NCBI GenBank assembly: GCA_052326585.1
Contig: JBKQLU010000076.1
Coordinates: 4,695 to 68,694 of the forward strand
Direction: 5' to 3'
DNA length: 64,000 nucleotides
From: JAPLJC01 sp052326585
GTDB lineage: Bacteria > Desulfobacterota > Desulfobaccia > Desulfobaccales > 0-14-0-80-60-11
Both the position numbers and the translations under genes were made by a program. The notes under the pieces are model-generated. The model saw only the letters and a list, made by a program, of their open reading frames with translations. It was not told the origin of the DNA and searched no databases. Within the stretch, counting starts at the first letter, position 1; every line of letters begins with the position of its first letter. This document shows, one piece after another, positions 36,239 to 46,185 of the stretch.

Positions 36239-37711
36239 TTAAATTCTAGAATAGTTTAAATTATATTTACGGAATTTTTCATATAAGGCTGACCTGGAAA
36301 TACCCAAAAATTTAGCAGCCTTAGACATATTGCCCTTGGAGGTTTTGACGGCATTTAATAAAATTATTTTTTCAAAGTTAGCTACTTTTTGAAGAAGAGA
36401 ATTGTCCGGAATATCAGACATATTTCTTTGAAGACCGGTCTCGAGGATCTCTACTGGGAGGTGCTCCAATTTTAATTCATTTTTTTCGCACAAACTTAAG
36501 GCCCTCTCGATAATATTTTTTAGCTCGCGGATATTCCCCGGCCACTGGTAATGAGTTAAAGCCTCCTGGGTCTCCTGGTTCAGGCGACAACCCGGTCTCC
36601 CGGCGGCTTTTAAAAAGTGTTTAATCATGAGGGGAATGTCTTCCGGTCTCCTGGCCAGAGGCGGAATATTCAAGATCATGGTGTTGAGCCGGTAAAATAG
36701 ATCTGGCCGGAACTCCCCCCGCTGGATCATTTCTTGAAGATCACGATTCGTCGCGGCAACCAATCGGAAGTCAATCTGAGAGGATTTGATGCCGCCGACC
36801 TTGGTGAGTACCTTATCCTCAAGGATGCGCAACAGTTTGGCTTGGGCCGCCAGGGAGAGTTCACTGATTTCATCGAGATACAGGGTGCCGCCATCGGCCA
36901 GTTCGATGAGACCCGGCTTGCCGCCTTTTTTGGCGCCCGTAAAGGCTCCTTCTTCATACCCGAACAGTTCCGATTCCAACAGGTCCTTGGGGACCGCGGC
37001 GCAGTTAAGGCAGACCAGGGGCCCCAGGTTGCGGTTGCTGGCGGCATGCAGGGCATGCGCGAATAACTCTTTGCCGGTGCCGGTGGGACCAAGAATCAAG
37101 ATGGGAGAATCTGCCCGGGCATACTTCTGGGCCAGAAGTTTTACTGCCTTAATCGTCTTGCCTTCACCAATGATGGAATCAAAGGTATATTTGGGGGAAA
37201 ATATCCTTTCCAGGGCCATCTCCTGGCGTTTGACCTTCCGCTCCAATATATTCAGTTTTCTCACCAGATCGGTAAAATCCTTATAGTCGCGCAGTACCGT
37301 CTGCAAGATAGCACCAACGATCTTGCCATTTTGCTTCAGGGGAATACGATTTACCAGCAATAAGGCCTCGGTTTTCAGAGAGCAACGCTGGCCCAGTTCC
37401 GGGATGCCGGTTGCCAGGACGCGAGAAAGCCTGGAATCGGGAAAATAGTCTTTGATATCCTGGCCGACGGCTTCTTGCGGATCTATCCTGAGTAATTCGG
37501 CATAGACCTTGTTCATGAAGACAATTTGCCTCTGTTCATTGCAGACGATGATGCCGGAATAGACATTATCCAGGACGAACCTCAGAAAATTGATCGATTC
37601 CAACATATCTTCCAGACCGTGCCGGCCCTTTTGGCGCGCCTCAACATCTCCGGAAAGGCCGCTATCCAGGTAGGCCAGGCCCCTGGTTTTTTTCGTGGCG
37701 TCGCTCTTCAT
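36239..37711 (-). CDS. PAS-containing sigma54-dependent transcriptional activator
   Basis: A 490-residue activator. A PAS domain occupies residues ~38-150 (NVYSGIIVCNEQRQIVFMN). The AAA+ domain has Walker A GPTGTGKE, the sigma54-contacting GAFTGA loop, Walker B GGTLYLDE and FRPDLFYRLN. A Fis-type HTH ends the protein (NMSKAAKFLGISRSALYEKF). It resembles RocR/PrpR-like regulators that sense a catabolite directly. It is encoded upstream of, and in the same direction as, the catabolic units and is their probable regulator. Its own ribosome site is AAGGA. Confidence 0.92.
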   Translation of the reverse strand: MKSDATKKTRGLAYLDSGLSGDVEARQKGRHGLEDMLESINFLRFVLDNVYSGIIVCNEQRQIVFMNKVYAELLRIDPQEAVGQDIKDYFPDSRLSRVLATGIPELGQRCSLKTEALLLVNRIPLKQNGKIVGAILQTVLRDYKDFTDLVRKLNILERKVKRQEMALERIFSPKYTFDSIIGEGKTIKAVKLLAQKYARADSPILILGPTGTGKELFAHALHAASNRNLGPLVCLNCAAVPKDLLESELFGYEEGAFTGAKKGGKPGLIELADGGTLYLDEISELSLAAQAKLLRILEDKVLTKVGGIKSSQIDFRLVAATNRDLQEMIQRGEFRPDLFYRLNTMILNIPPLARRPEDIPLMIKHFLKAAGRPGCRLNQETQEALTHYQWPGNIRELKNIIERALSLCEKNELKLEHLPVEILETGLQRNMSDIPDNSLLQKVANFEKIILLNAVKTSKGNMSKAAKFLGISRSALYEKFRKYNLNYSRI

Positions 37712-38042
37712 TGAGAATCCTTAAGCAAATTTCTTGCCAACCCAACAATCTCGATTAATTTTATCAAATTTACCCGGTTCCACAACTAGTCCAAGCGCTT
37801 AAAGAACAAGTTCGCCCTGCCATCGACGCATCCCCCCTGGTGCGCAGCGGAACTCCGGCCGCCGCCCGGACCGGGGTTTGCCCCGGAAAAGCTGAAGGCG
37901 CCCCGCGGCGGGTCTGGCGTCCGGCTTCTCTCCTGCTGACTTCTGCAAGGCGACGGCCCTTGAAGTGGGCCATTGAGCGCCAGGAAATGCCGGCAGCCGT
38001 CCGGGTCTAAGCCACGATGCGAGGCAGGCTGCAGGGGCTGGC
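37712..38042. other. Intergenic stretch, possible autoregulatory element
   Basis: About 330 bases upstream of the sigma54 activator. At 37753-37771 the plus strand reads ATTAATTTTATCAAATTTA, loosely like the element found before the two catabolic units. No gene is visible. The similarity is weak and may be due to AT richness. Confidence 0.25.
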
Positions 38043-40259
38043 TTAGGTAGTTTCCGGGATTTCAGGTTCTAAGGTGACGAAGAAGGTGGTGCCGCTGGCG
38101 CTGGCATCTTCCGCGGCGGTCCTGGTCTCGAACCGGATATGGCCGCCTAACTTCTCAATAATGGCATAGCTGACAAAGAGGCCGAGTCCCGTGCCCTCCC
38201 CCACTTTTTTAGTAGTGAAGAAGGGGTCGAAGATACGGTCGGCGTCCTCCGTGGTAATGCCGGTGCCGGTATCGGCAATGATGGCCTCCAGCAAGTTCTC
38301 GCCGGGATGGCGGCGGCTGGCGATGGTAAGCTTGCCGCCCTCCGGCATGGCCGCCACGGCATTGGTGATGAGATTGAGAAAGACCTGCTGCAGTTCGCCT
38401 GCGCCTCCCTTCACCTGGGGCAGATCGGCAGCCAGATTAAGTTCCAAGTCGATCTTTTTAGTCAAGAGGGTGTTCTGTACCAGGAGGAGCACGGTTTGCA
38501 GGTCATGATTGAGGTCGCTAAAGGCTTCCGGCTGGCTCGGATGCCGGGCGAATCCCATCAGGTTTTCCACGATGCGCTTGCAATTGAGGCCCTGGCGTTC
38601 CATGGTCTTGAGAATCTCATTTTCCTGGGTGCCCTCGGGGAAGCGGTCCAGTAATATTTCGGTAAATCCCAGGATGACCGCCAAGGGATTGTTGATCTCA
38701 TGGGCCACTCCCGCGGAAAGAGTCCCCAGGGAAGCCAGTTTTTCGGTCTGGAACAGTTGTTCCTCCATCCTTTGGCTCTCGGTGACATCCCGGGCCATCA
38801 CCAAGATCCATTCCACCGTCCCGCCATCCTCTCCGAAAACGGGTACAAAGTGGGTGGAAAGCGAGTAGAGGCGCTCGCCGATATGCGCCTGGAATTTGAC
38901 TTCAAGGCTCTCACGGCTGTCCATCACCTCCCGCACCCGCAGCAGCATGGCCTGAGCATCTTCCGGGGCAAAAAACCTCTCCAGGTTTTTGCCGGAAATC
39001 TCCGCCGCGGGAATCCCCAAAGCCCTGGCCGCCGCAGTATTGGCGCTGACAAAGTTCCCGTTTTCATCAAGCAAAAAAATGAAGTCCCGGGCGTTTTCCA
39101 CCACCGACTTGTATTGCTCCCGGCTGCGGCGCAAATCCGCGGTGGTCCGGTCCACCTCCCGCTGCAGTTCCACCGACCAGCGCAGCCCATAGTAGATCAC
39201 CGCACAGGCCGCCAGGATCAGGGCGAAAATCAGGATCCCCTGGATGAGGAATTGCCGGATATAGAGGGAATGGATGGTGCCGTAGACCTCAGCGGTGGGC
39301 GCCACCACCGCCACCGGCCAGATTCTGGAACCATCCGGGTTCACCCGGACATGGCTGTAGGCCACGAATTTTTCCATCGGCCCGATGACACCCCGGTGCC
39401 AGCCTGAGGTGTAACGGGAGGTCCCTTCCTCTCCAGCCAACATTTTCGATTTCTGAATTTCGTTGATCTTGGTGAAACTGATCAGGGGATTGCGCCGGCC
39501 GCGGGCCGTAAAGGCGTCTTCCCCGATAAATTCCCGCTCGGGATGATAGAGAAATACCCCAGCGCTATCGAGCACCCAGCAGTAGCCGGTGTGTCCGGAG
39601 CGAATCCCGGCGCAGTAGTGGCCGGTAAACTGGCTGGCATCTATTTTGAACGACAGCGCCCCGCTCCAAATGCCGGTCGCCCGGGGGTGCGATTCATCCA
39701 CGCTCTGCTCATATACCGGCATGATCAGGTCGAAGAAGGGCGTTTTATGGCCCCCACGCGCTTCCAGTGCCACCGGCCCCTGGCGAATGCGGCCGCGATT
39801 GGCCGGGTCTTTAGCCCAGGCCGCCTCAGCGGCGTATTGGTCAGCTTCGTAATCGAGAACCCGGGGGCCGCCGGCGTCCAGGATATAGGTGTGGCCGCCA
39901 TTGGCGCCGGCAATAGCGATCCGGGCAATGGCGGTTACCCCCAGTTTGGAGAGTTCATTGAAACTGACCTGCATGCGGTTGGCCCAGGCCACTTTCTCCA
40001 GATATTGAATGGCCGGGGAATAGTCGAGGAGTTTGAGCTCCCCCCGCAAAGATTCCAGGCCATCTTCGATCTGGCGGGCGGTGGTTTTGGCCAGGATCAG
40101 TTGTTGCTGCTGAAAATCTTCAGAAACGATCTCGCCGGTGCGCTTTAAGGACAGCAGGCCCAACACGAAGGCCGTAGCCAGCAACAGCACCACCAGCAGG
40201 CCCAACCCCGTCAGGAGTTGCCTGATATTGATCCTGGCCCGCGGGATGCCCATGCCCAT
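38043..40259 (-). CDS. Membrane sensor histidine kinase (Cache-PAS-HisKA-HATPase)
   Basis: A 738-residue kinase. One membrane segment lies near residues 15-35. A large extracellular Cache-type sensor spans ~40-335 (GYCWVLDSAGVFLYHPEREFIGE), ending at a second membrane segment. A PAS domain follows, then the H box GVAHEINNPLAVILGF, the N box and DTGTGITTEDADRIFDPFFTTK. There is no receiver. It is not obviously paired with a response regulator in the window and lies about 330 bases upstream of the sigma54 activator on the same strand. Confidence 0.9.
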   Translation of the reverse strand: MGMGIPRARINIRQLLTGLGLLVVLLLATAFVLGLLSLKRTGEIVSEDFQQQQLILAKTTARQIEDGLESLRGELKLLDYSPAIQYLEKVAWANRMQVSFNELSKLGVTAIARIAIAGANGGHTYILDAGGPRVLDYEADQYAAEAAWAKDPANRGRIRQGPVALEARGGHKTPFFDLIMPVYEQSVDESHPRATGIWSGALSFKIDASQFTGHYCAGIRSGHTGYCWVLDSAGVFLYHPEREFIGEDAFTARGRRNPLISFTKINEIQKSKMLAGEEGTSRYTSGWHRGVIGPMEKFVAYSHVRVNPDGSRIWPVAVVAPTAEVYGTIHSLYIRQFLIQGILIFALILAACAVIYYGLRWSVELQREVDRTTADLRRSREQYKSVVENARDFIFLLDENGNFVSANTAAARALGIPAAEISGKNLERFFAPEDAQAMLLRVREVMDSRESLEVKFQAHIGERLYSLSTHFVPVFGEDGGTVEWILVMARDVTESQRMEEQLFQTEKLASLGTLSAGVAHEINNPLAVILGFTEILLDRFPEGTQENEILKTMERQGLNCKRIVENLMGFARHPSQPEAFSDLNHDLQTVLLLVQNTLLTKKIDLELNLAADLPQVKGGAGELQQVFLNLITNAVAAMPEGGKLTIASRRHPGENLLEAIIADTGTGITTEDADRIFDPFFTTKKVGEGTGLGLFVSYAIIEKLGGHIRFETRTAAEDASASGTTFFVTLEPEIPETT

Positions 40260-40479
40260 GATCTACGTCCTGTTTATTTTTGCCCGGCACCGTGGTTTTG
40301 GCCCGGATTTTACCTATTTTAAGGAAATTTTACCATGCATATCTTGACCCGGATCAGGTATTTGCTCTTCTCAGATAACGCTCCCGAACTGCCGCAAGGG
40401 CCGGGGCCAGAAATTTCGCCTTGGGCATCAGTAAGTTTCATAGTATACTTATCAGGTAACATCCGGGCGGCGGGGCAGG

Positions 40480-42180
40480 ATGCAAATCCCTTTAGCGGCT
40501 GCCCGGGAAAGGCTTTTCGGCTCTCACACCGTGAAAAAAAAGCAGAAAATCGCCCAGACTAGTGCGCCGAAAAGTGCGCCGCCGCCACCCGGAAGGGTCC
40601 GTTTTGAAGTCCTGATCTTCCTGACCGGGGCGGTGACCCTGGCGCTGGAAGTGCTGGCCTCCAGGATTATGACTCCCTATTTCGGGGTGAGCCTCTACAT
40701 CTGGGCCGGTATCCTCTCTATCACCCTGATCTTTTTAGCCCTGGGGTACCGGTGGGGCGGCCGCCTTTCCCGGCTTAAGGATCGAGACGCCCTGCGGCTC
40801 TCCCTGTTCTCCTCCCCCCTGTGGGCCGCCGCGGCCATTGTCCTGGCCACCGCTCTCTATCCCCTGATCTTCCCGCGGTTGGCTGCCCTCAACTTGATCG
40901 CCGCCAGTTTTTTGGGCGGGGTCATCCTGCTGGCCTTGCCCCTGGTGGTCCTGTCCGCCATGAACCCGCTGCTCATCGCCCTGGCCCGGGATGCCAGCCC
41001 CAGCGGCGACGGCGGCGCCGGCAGGGTCTTCTTCATCAGCACGGTGGGCTCGGTGGCGGGGGTCTTGCTCACCGCCTTCCTGCTGATTCCCCACCTGACC
41101 AACTTCCGCGCCCTGCTGGGGCTAAGCCTGGGGCTGGCCCTGGTGGGGGGCGGCATGGCCGGGCTGGACCGGGAGCTGGCCGCCGGCCCCAAGAGACTGC
41201 TGCTCTGCGGTTGTCTGCTGATCTGCATCGGCGGCGGCGGTCTGCTGGCGGCGCAGCCCGCCTACTTCAGACTCCTGGCCGGCATGAGCGACATCGGCAA
41301 GGATTTTAAGGTTCTGGCCGAATACACCTCGGTATTCGGAGATATCAAGGTAGTGCGGGTGCAATCGGAGGTAGCCGGCAGAAAACCGGCCCTGGCCTAC
41401 CTGCAGGATGGCATTATTCAAAATATGGTGACCTCGGACGGGGTGGTGTTGGATCATACCGAATTCATGACCCGCTTGGCCGACGCCTATGCCCCCGAGG
41501 CCCGCAAGGCCCTGGTATTGGGGATGGCCGCCGGCATGATCCCCCGCTATCTCCAGCATCAGGGACGGCAGGTCACCGCGGTGGAGATCAACCCCAACTC
41601 ACTCGAGGCGGCCACCACCTTTTTCGGCCTCGACCCCCGGGGCATCGAGATTCACCTGGAAGACGCCCGGACCTTTGTGCGCCGGCATCCGGACTCCTAT
41701 GACCTGGTGATCACCGACCTGTTCCAAGGCGACTGCACCCCGGACTACCTGCTGAGCGTCGAGTTTTTCCGGGAAGTGCAGGCCTGCTTGCGGCCCGGGG
41801 GGGTGGTGATCATCAACACCTATTTTGATCCCAATAATGAACCCGCCGACGCTACGGTTTTGGCGACGGTCAGCGCCGTCTTCCCTTGCGTCCTGGAATT
41901 GCGCTCCCCCTCCTCCGCCGGCCTGGTGGAGAGCGCCTGCATGGTGGCGGCCAATGTCCCCCTGGACCCGGAGGTGGCCCGCTCCCTGGCTGCAAGCGGG
42001 CCCATGCCGCCCAAAGATTATGAGACCTTGAAGGCAGTGCGGCTGGTGACCCGGGAAATGCTGAAAGACGCCAGGCCAGTGAGCGATGACCACAATATCT
42101 TTTCCATCCTGTTCGCCAGCAGTCAACTGCGCTACCGCAGCCAATTCAACCAACTGCCCCCCAACCTGCTGGTCAATTAA
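40480..42180 (+). CDS. Membrane-fused spermidine synthase-like protein
   Basis: A 566-residue protein. Residues ~40-265 hold about six to seven hydrophobic segments. The rest is a spermidine synthase-like Rossmann domain with LVLGMAAGMIPRYLQ, VTAVEINPNSLEAA and the DLVITDLFQGDCTP region. Such fused proteins are common in bacteria. The aminopropyl-transfer residues are only partly recognisable, so polyamine synthesis is not assured. The start is uncertain: the ATG at 40480 has a GGGG run very close upstream; a GTG at 40531 is possible. Confidence 0.78.
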   Translation: MQIPLAAARERLFGSHTVKKKQKIAQTSAPKSAPPPPGRVRFEVLIFLTGAVTLALEVLASRIMTPYFGVSLYIWAGILSITLIFLALGYRWGGRLSRLKDRDALRLSLFSSPLWAAAAIVLATALYPLIFPRLAALNLIAASFLGGVILLALPLVVLSAMNPLLIALARDASPSGDGGAGRVFFISTVGSVAGVLLTAFLLIPHLTNFRALLGLSLGLALVGGGMAGLDRELAAGPKRLLLCGCLLICIGGGGLLAAQPAYFRLLAGMSDIGKDFKVLAEYTSVFGDIKVVRVQSEVAGRKPALAYLQDGIIQNMVTSDGVVLDHTEFMTRLADAYAPEARKALVLGMAAGMIPRYLQHQGRQVTAVEINPNSLEAATTFFGLDPRGIEIHLEDARTFVRRHPDSYDLVITDLFQGDCTPDYLLSVEFFREVQACLRPGGVVIINTYFDPNNEPADATVLATVSAVFPCVLELRSPSSAGLVESACMVAANVPLDPEVARSLAASGPMPPKDYETLKAVRLVTREMLKDARPVSDDHNIFSILFASSQLRYRSQFNQLPPNLLVN

Positions 42181-42318
42181 GCGGCCGCAGACTCTATGCC
42201 GCGCCCGGCGGCCTAACCAGCGCCGAGCACCAAAAAAGGCGCGGCAGACGCGCCCTTCTGAGCAGTAATTTGGCACCTGGCTCTTATTGATGAAAACCCA
42301 TTAAATCAGGGAGATTTA

Positions 42319-42702
42319 TTATGCCTTACTTTGGGCGAAAAGAGAGGAAACAACCGTCCGGACTCCAAGCGATGATAGAGTTCTCTTTAATAGTGCCAAA
42401 AAGATTTTTTCATTTGGGCATACGAGTCGCTTTTTATTTATGATATCATCAATGGTTAAAGGATAATACTTAATTCCATGTGTAACCTTTAATATAGTGA
42501 CGCGATAATTATTTAAATATGGCGCTACTATGTCAAATTCATATTGGAATTTCCCAATTGGACTAATTTCATAGGTAACGTCTCCCATTAGAATTGATTT
42601 GGTCATTTGCTCAAGTATTTTTCCTTGCTCCTTAAGATAACTTTTGGGAGTTTTAGTTTCTACCAAGTCTATCACATCGCCCCATAGATTTTTCTCGTCC
42701 AT
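42319..42702 (-). CDS. Hypothetical protein, partner of the EEP-family gene
   Basis: A 127-residue soluble protein I do not recognise. It is rich in Lys, Ile and Asn and its DNA is much more AT-rich than the flanking genes. It begins 12 bases after the stop of the endonuclease/phosphatase-fold gene with GGAGG between them, so they form a two-gene unit. A segment LKVTHGIKYYPLTIDDIINKK followed by FLALLKRTLSS looks like a small alpha/beta domain. Function unknown. Confidence 0.6.
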   Translation of the reverse strand: MDEKNLWGDVIDLVETKTPKSYLKEQGKILEQMTKSILMGDVTYEISPIGKFQYEFDIVAPYLNNYRVTILKVTHGIKYYPLTIDDIINKKRLVCPNEKIFLALLKRTLSSLGVRTVVSSLFAQSKA

Positions 42703-42714
42703 TAAACCATCCTC

Positions 42715-43527
42715 CTAAAGGTCCAATTTGATATAAATAGGTAAATGATCTGACCCAACTGCAACATTAGGCCTTCCATTTTCATTAATTAATGATATTC
42801 CATCGATTTCTGTAATAATTTGCAAATTCTCATGTCTAAACGAATACAATAATTCCGGCCTTACAAGAACTTGATCAAACATATTCCAATAAAAATTTAC
42901 TTGCCTTCCTGTATCAAAGAAATATGTCCCTGGTGGAGTCAGACTCATGTCTCCAAAGTGATTCCACATAGGATTATAAAAAAACGTCCGCATTTCACCT
43001 GAGACACGCCTAAACCCTCGTTGTACAATGCGATGATCGCTTAACCCGTGCAAGCCGTCGGCAGAAACAACACCATATTCAAATGGATTCATATTCAGAT
43101 CGCCTATTAAAAGCGTTCGACTATGACCGGCTTTCCATTCTTCATCAGTGATGATTTTAGCAAGTCTGCCACATTCAAACATTTGGTCAGCTTCCGTCTG
43201 GTACAACTTACTTGGTAGATGAACTGCAACAAGGAGGACAGATTGCCCAATCGGCGGTTTGATGTAGCGTATGGCAATTCCGCCGGAATCACGTACAGGT
43301 CTTACAAAGGAGTGCAAATATCTCGTAAATATCTGTATCTTATTTGAAAAACCTGGATCAGGAAAGTATAATTCTTTTTGACCAGCATTAAGGGCAATTC
43401 CCATTATATCTATTGCGATGGATGACTCAGCAAGCATCAGCACATCTATACTATAAGTATGAGCAAGGGTAACTATGCGATCTACTATTTGCTTCCCTTT
43501 AATATTCCAAAAAAGGAATGTTGCCAT
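42715..43527 (-). CDS. Endonuclease/exonuclease/phosphatase-fold protein
   Basis: A 270-residue EEP-family hydrolase. Motifs: FLFWNIKGK at the N terminus, a Glu in LMLAESS, LIGDLNMNPFE and the C-terminal SDHLPIYI. These are the metal-binding and catalytic positions of DNase I-like nucleases and phosphatases. The substrate could be nucleic acid or a phospholipid/phosphate ester. AT-rich composition unlike its neighbours suggests transfer as a cassette with the small downstream gene. Confidence 0.8.
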   Translation of the reverse strand: MATFLFWNIKGKQIVDRIVTLAHTYSIDVLMLAESSIAIDIMGIALNAGQKELYFPDPGFSNKIQIFTRYLHSFVRPVRDSGGIAIRYIKPPIGQSVLLVAVHLPSKLYQTEADQMFECGRLAKIITDEEWKAGHSRTLLIGDLNMNPFEYGVVSADGLHGLSDHRIVQRGFRRVSGEMRTFFYNPMWNHFGDMSLTPPGTYFFDTGRQVNFYWNMFDQVLVRPELLYSFRHENLQIITEIDGISLINENGRPNVAVGSDHLPIYIKLDL

Positions 43528-43665
43528 AACAATACAGTCAACACATTATATTTAAAAATATATTTCCTATCTTCAGATCATATGGGATTTGGTTGCATCT
43601 AAACTTTTACGCTAACAGGAAAAACCTCTAACGGGCTTTTGCAGAGCTCTCTCGCCCGCAGCAAA

Positions 43666-46185
43666 TCAGATTAAGGACAACCTCTCGTCATAAATGAACT
43701 CCCGGGTATGGCGGGCCACGCTTTCCGGTGGCAGCTCAATGCGAGCCGTGCCGGTTTCCATGGCGGCCCGGGCCACGGCTTCCGCCACCGCCGGCGGCAC
43801 CCGGAAGTCCATGGCTGGCGGCAGGATGTAGCTGAAGCTCAACTCCTGGCCCACCAGGGCGGCAATGGCATGAGCCGCGGCGATATTCATGGCCGTATTG
43901 ATGCCGGTGGCCCGGATATCCAGGGCGCCGCGAAAGATGCCGGGAAAGGCCAGGCAGTTGTTCACCTGGTTGGGAAAGTCGGACCTGCCGGTGGCCACCA
44001 CCGCGGCCCCGGCCTCACTGGCCTCCTGGGGATAAATCTCCGGCTCGGGATTGGCCATGGCAAAGACAATGGCTTGGGGCGCCATGGACTGCACCATCTC
44101 CCGGGTGAGAACCCGGGGCCCGGAGAGGCCGAGGAAGACCTCGGCTCCTTTGATAACCTGAGCCAGGCTGCCTTTCTGCCGATCCGGGTTGGTAATCTCC
44201 GCCAGTTCGTGCTTAATGGAATTCATCCCCTGGGCCCGGCCCCGGTAAATGGCGCCTCTGGTGTCGCAGACCACCAGATTTTGGGCCCCGGCGTTGATCA
44301 GGAGTTTGGCGGTGGCGATGGCCGAGGCGCCGGCGCCGTTAAAGACCAGCCTGACCTCGGAAAGTTTCCGGTCCACCAGCTTCAAGGCGTTAATCATCCC
44401 GGCCAGGACCACCACCGCGGTGCCGTGCTGATCGTCGTGAAAGACCGGAATATCCAACCTTTCCCGCAACCTTTGCTCGATTTCGAAACAACGCGGGGAG
44501 GAGATGTCCTCCAGGTTAATGCCGCCAAAGGCCGGTGAGATATTCTCCACCAGCCGGATGACCTGTTCGGTCTCCTGGGTGCTGATGCAGATCGGGAAAG
44601 CCTCCACGCCGCCGAAGGTCTTAAAGATGACCGCCTTGCCTTCCATGACCGGCAGGGCGGCCCGGGGGCCGATATTTCCCAGACCCAACACGGCGCTGCC
44701 GTCGGTGACGATGGCCACCAGGTTGTTTTTCGAGGTGAAGTCATAGCTGGCCATGGGTTCATGCAGGACCTTCTGGCAAACCTCCGCCACCGCCGCCGGG
44801 GCATAGAGGCGGGTGTAAATGACTTCGTCCTTGATGGGCACCTTGGTATAGATCTCCACGCACCCCTGATAACGGCGGTGCAGCTCCAAGGCTTCCTCAT
44901 CGATGCTCAATTTCCCGTAATCCTGGCCTTCGGCGGGCAGCCAGGCCAGTTCCCCTTCGTAGATATAGCGCTCGGTGCGCTCATAGACCCGCTCGGGACT
45001 CACCTTTTCCGGCCCCAGGGAGGCGGCGCCGTTCTCCTGGGCCGTCTGGGCCACTGCCTTGGCGACTACCGGAGAAACGCGCCAGTCCATCTGCCGGGGA
45101 ATGATATGGTTGGGGGCTAATTCCTCTTCCGGGATCATGGCCGCCAGGGCTCGGGCCGCGGCCAGATACATGTCGATGGTGACGCGAGTGGCCCCCACGT
45201 CCAGGCACCCCCGGAAAAATCCCGGGGTCACCAGAGACGAGCGGATCTGGGTCTCGCTGATGGCCAGGCCGGTGGCCGTCACCGCGGCGCCGCCCGCCTT
45301 GGCCTCCGCCTCCGTAATCTCCGGCCGGGGCAGGGCCAGGGCAAAGACGATGGGGTCTGGGGCCATGCTGGCAATCATCTCCCGGGTGACCAGGCCGCCG
45401 GCTGAGAGGCCGATGAAGACATCGGCGCCCTTGATGACCTGGGCCAGGTTGCCCTTGACATCCGAGGCGACCAGGCGGGCGATTTCCGATTTGGCCCAGT
45501 TCATTCCCACCGGCCGGTAGACGTGCAGGGCCCCGTGGCGATCGCACAGGACGATGTTATTATTGCCGGCCACGATCAATCCTTTGGCCACCCCAATACC
45601 CGAGGCCCCGGCGCCGTTGATGACGATGCGGGCCTCATGGAGACTCTTGCCCACCACCTTCAGGGCGTTAATCACCGCCGCCAGCACAATGATGCCGGCC
45701 GCATGGTTTTCCGTGTGCAGCACCGCCACGCGCACCGCCTTGCGGATGCGGTTCTCGATGGTGAAGCACTTGGGCGCGGCGATGCTCTCCAGGCAGAAGC
45801 CGCCGAAGGACGGGGTGAGGGCCCGGACGATTTCCACGATTTCATCCGCATCCTGGGTCAAGAGGGCAATGGGCACCGCATCCACGTTGGCAAAGGTCTT
45901 GAAGAGCACCGACTTGGCCTCCAACTTGGGCAAGGCGGCCAGGGCTCCGATATTGCCGAATTCGTAAACCTGGCTGCCGTCGGTGATCAAGGCGATGGAA
46001 TTGCCGCGGCAGGTGTACTCGAAGGAGGCCAGGGGATTCTTGTCAATCTCCCGGCAGATGGCCGCCACCCCGGGGGTGTAGATGCGGCTCAGAACCGAGG
46101 TATCCCGGATGGGCATCTTGCTCTTGATGCCCACCAGGCCGCGGTAACGGCGGCGATAGGCCAGGGCATCCGATTCGCTGGGCAT
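43666..46185 (-). CDS. Tandem malic enzyme with degenerate N-terminal module
   Basis: An 839-residue protein made of two full malic-enzyme modules. The C-terminal one (~430-839) has EDISSPRCFEIE, FHDDQHGTAVVVLAGMINAL, the NAD(P) loop GAGASAIATA and FPNQVNN, so it should decarboxylate malate to pyruvate, though its tyrosine loop reads YAPAAVAEVC rather than YTPGVA. The N-terminal one (~8-410) keeps YTPGVA and GAGASGIG but has ESIAAPKC, LHTENHAAG and SETQIRSS where metal- and malate-binding residues should be. The ATG at 46185 has GAGG 8 bases upstream. A CBS-ACT protein gene lies 115 bases upstream. Confidence 0.88.
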   Translation of the reverse strand: MPSESDALAYRRRYRGLVGIKSKMPIRDTSVLSRIYTPGVAAICREIDKNPLASFEYTCRGNSIALITDGSQVYEFGNIGALAALPKLEAKSVLFKTFANVDAVPIALLTQDADEIVEIVRALTPSFGGFCLESIAAPKCFTIENRIRKAVRVAVLHTENHAAGIIVLAAVINALKVVGKSLHEARIVINGAGASGIGVAKGLIVAGNNNIVLCDRHGALHVYRPVGMNWAKSEIARLVASDVKGNLAQVIKGADVFIGLSAGGLVTREMIASMAPDPIVFALALPRPEITEAEAKAGGAAVTATGLAISETQIRSSLVTPGFFRGCLDVGATRVTIDMYLAAARALAAMIPEEELAPNHIIPRQMDWRVSPVVAKAVAQTAQENGAASLGPEKVSPERVYERTERYIYEGELAWLPAEGQDYGKLSIDEEALELHRRYQGCVEIYTKVPIKDEVIYTRLYAPAAVAEVCQKVLHEPMASYDFTSKNNLVAIVTDGSAVLGLGNIGPRAALPVMEGKAVIFKTFGGVEAFPICISTQETEQVIRLVENISPAFGGINLEDISSPRCFEIEQRLRERLDIPVFHDDQHGTAVVVLAGMINALKLVDRKLSEVRLVFNGAGASAIATAKLLINAGAQNLVVCDTRGAIYRGRAQGMNSIKHELAEITNPDRQKGSLAQVIKGAEVFLGLSGPRVLTREMVQSMAPQAIVFAMANPEPEIYPQEASEAGAAVVATGRSDFPNQVNNCLAFPGIFRGALDIRATGINTAMNIAAAHAIAALVGQELSFSYILPPAMDFRVPPAVAEAVARAAMETGTARIELPPESVARHTREFIYDERLSLI

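Noticed and set aside
42250..42320. A sigma54 promoter at TGGCACCTGGC near 42271
   Set aside because: The -12 element is missing and no plus-strand gene follows.
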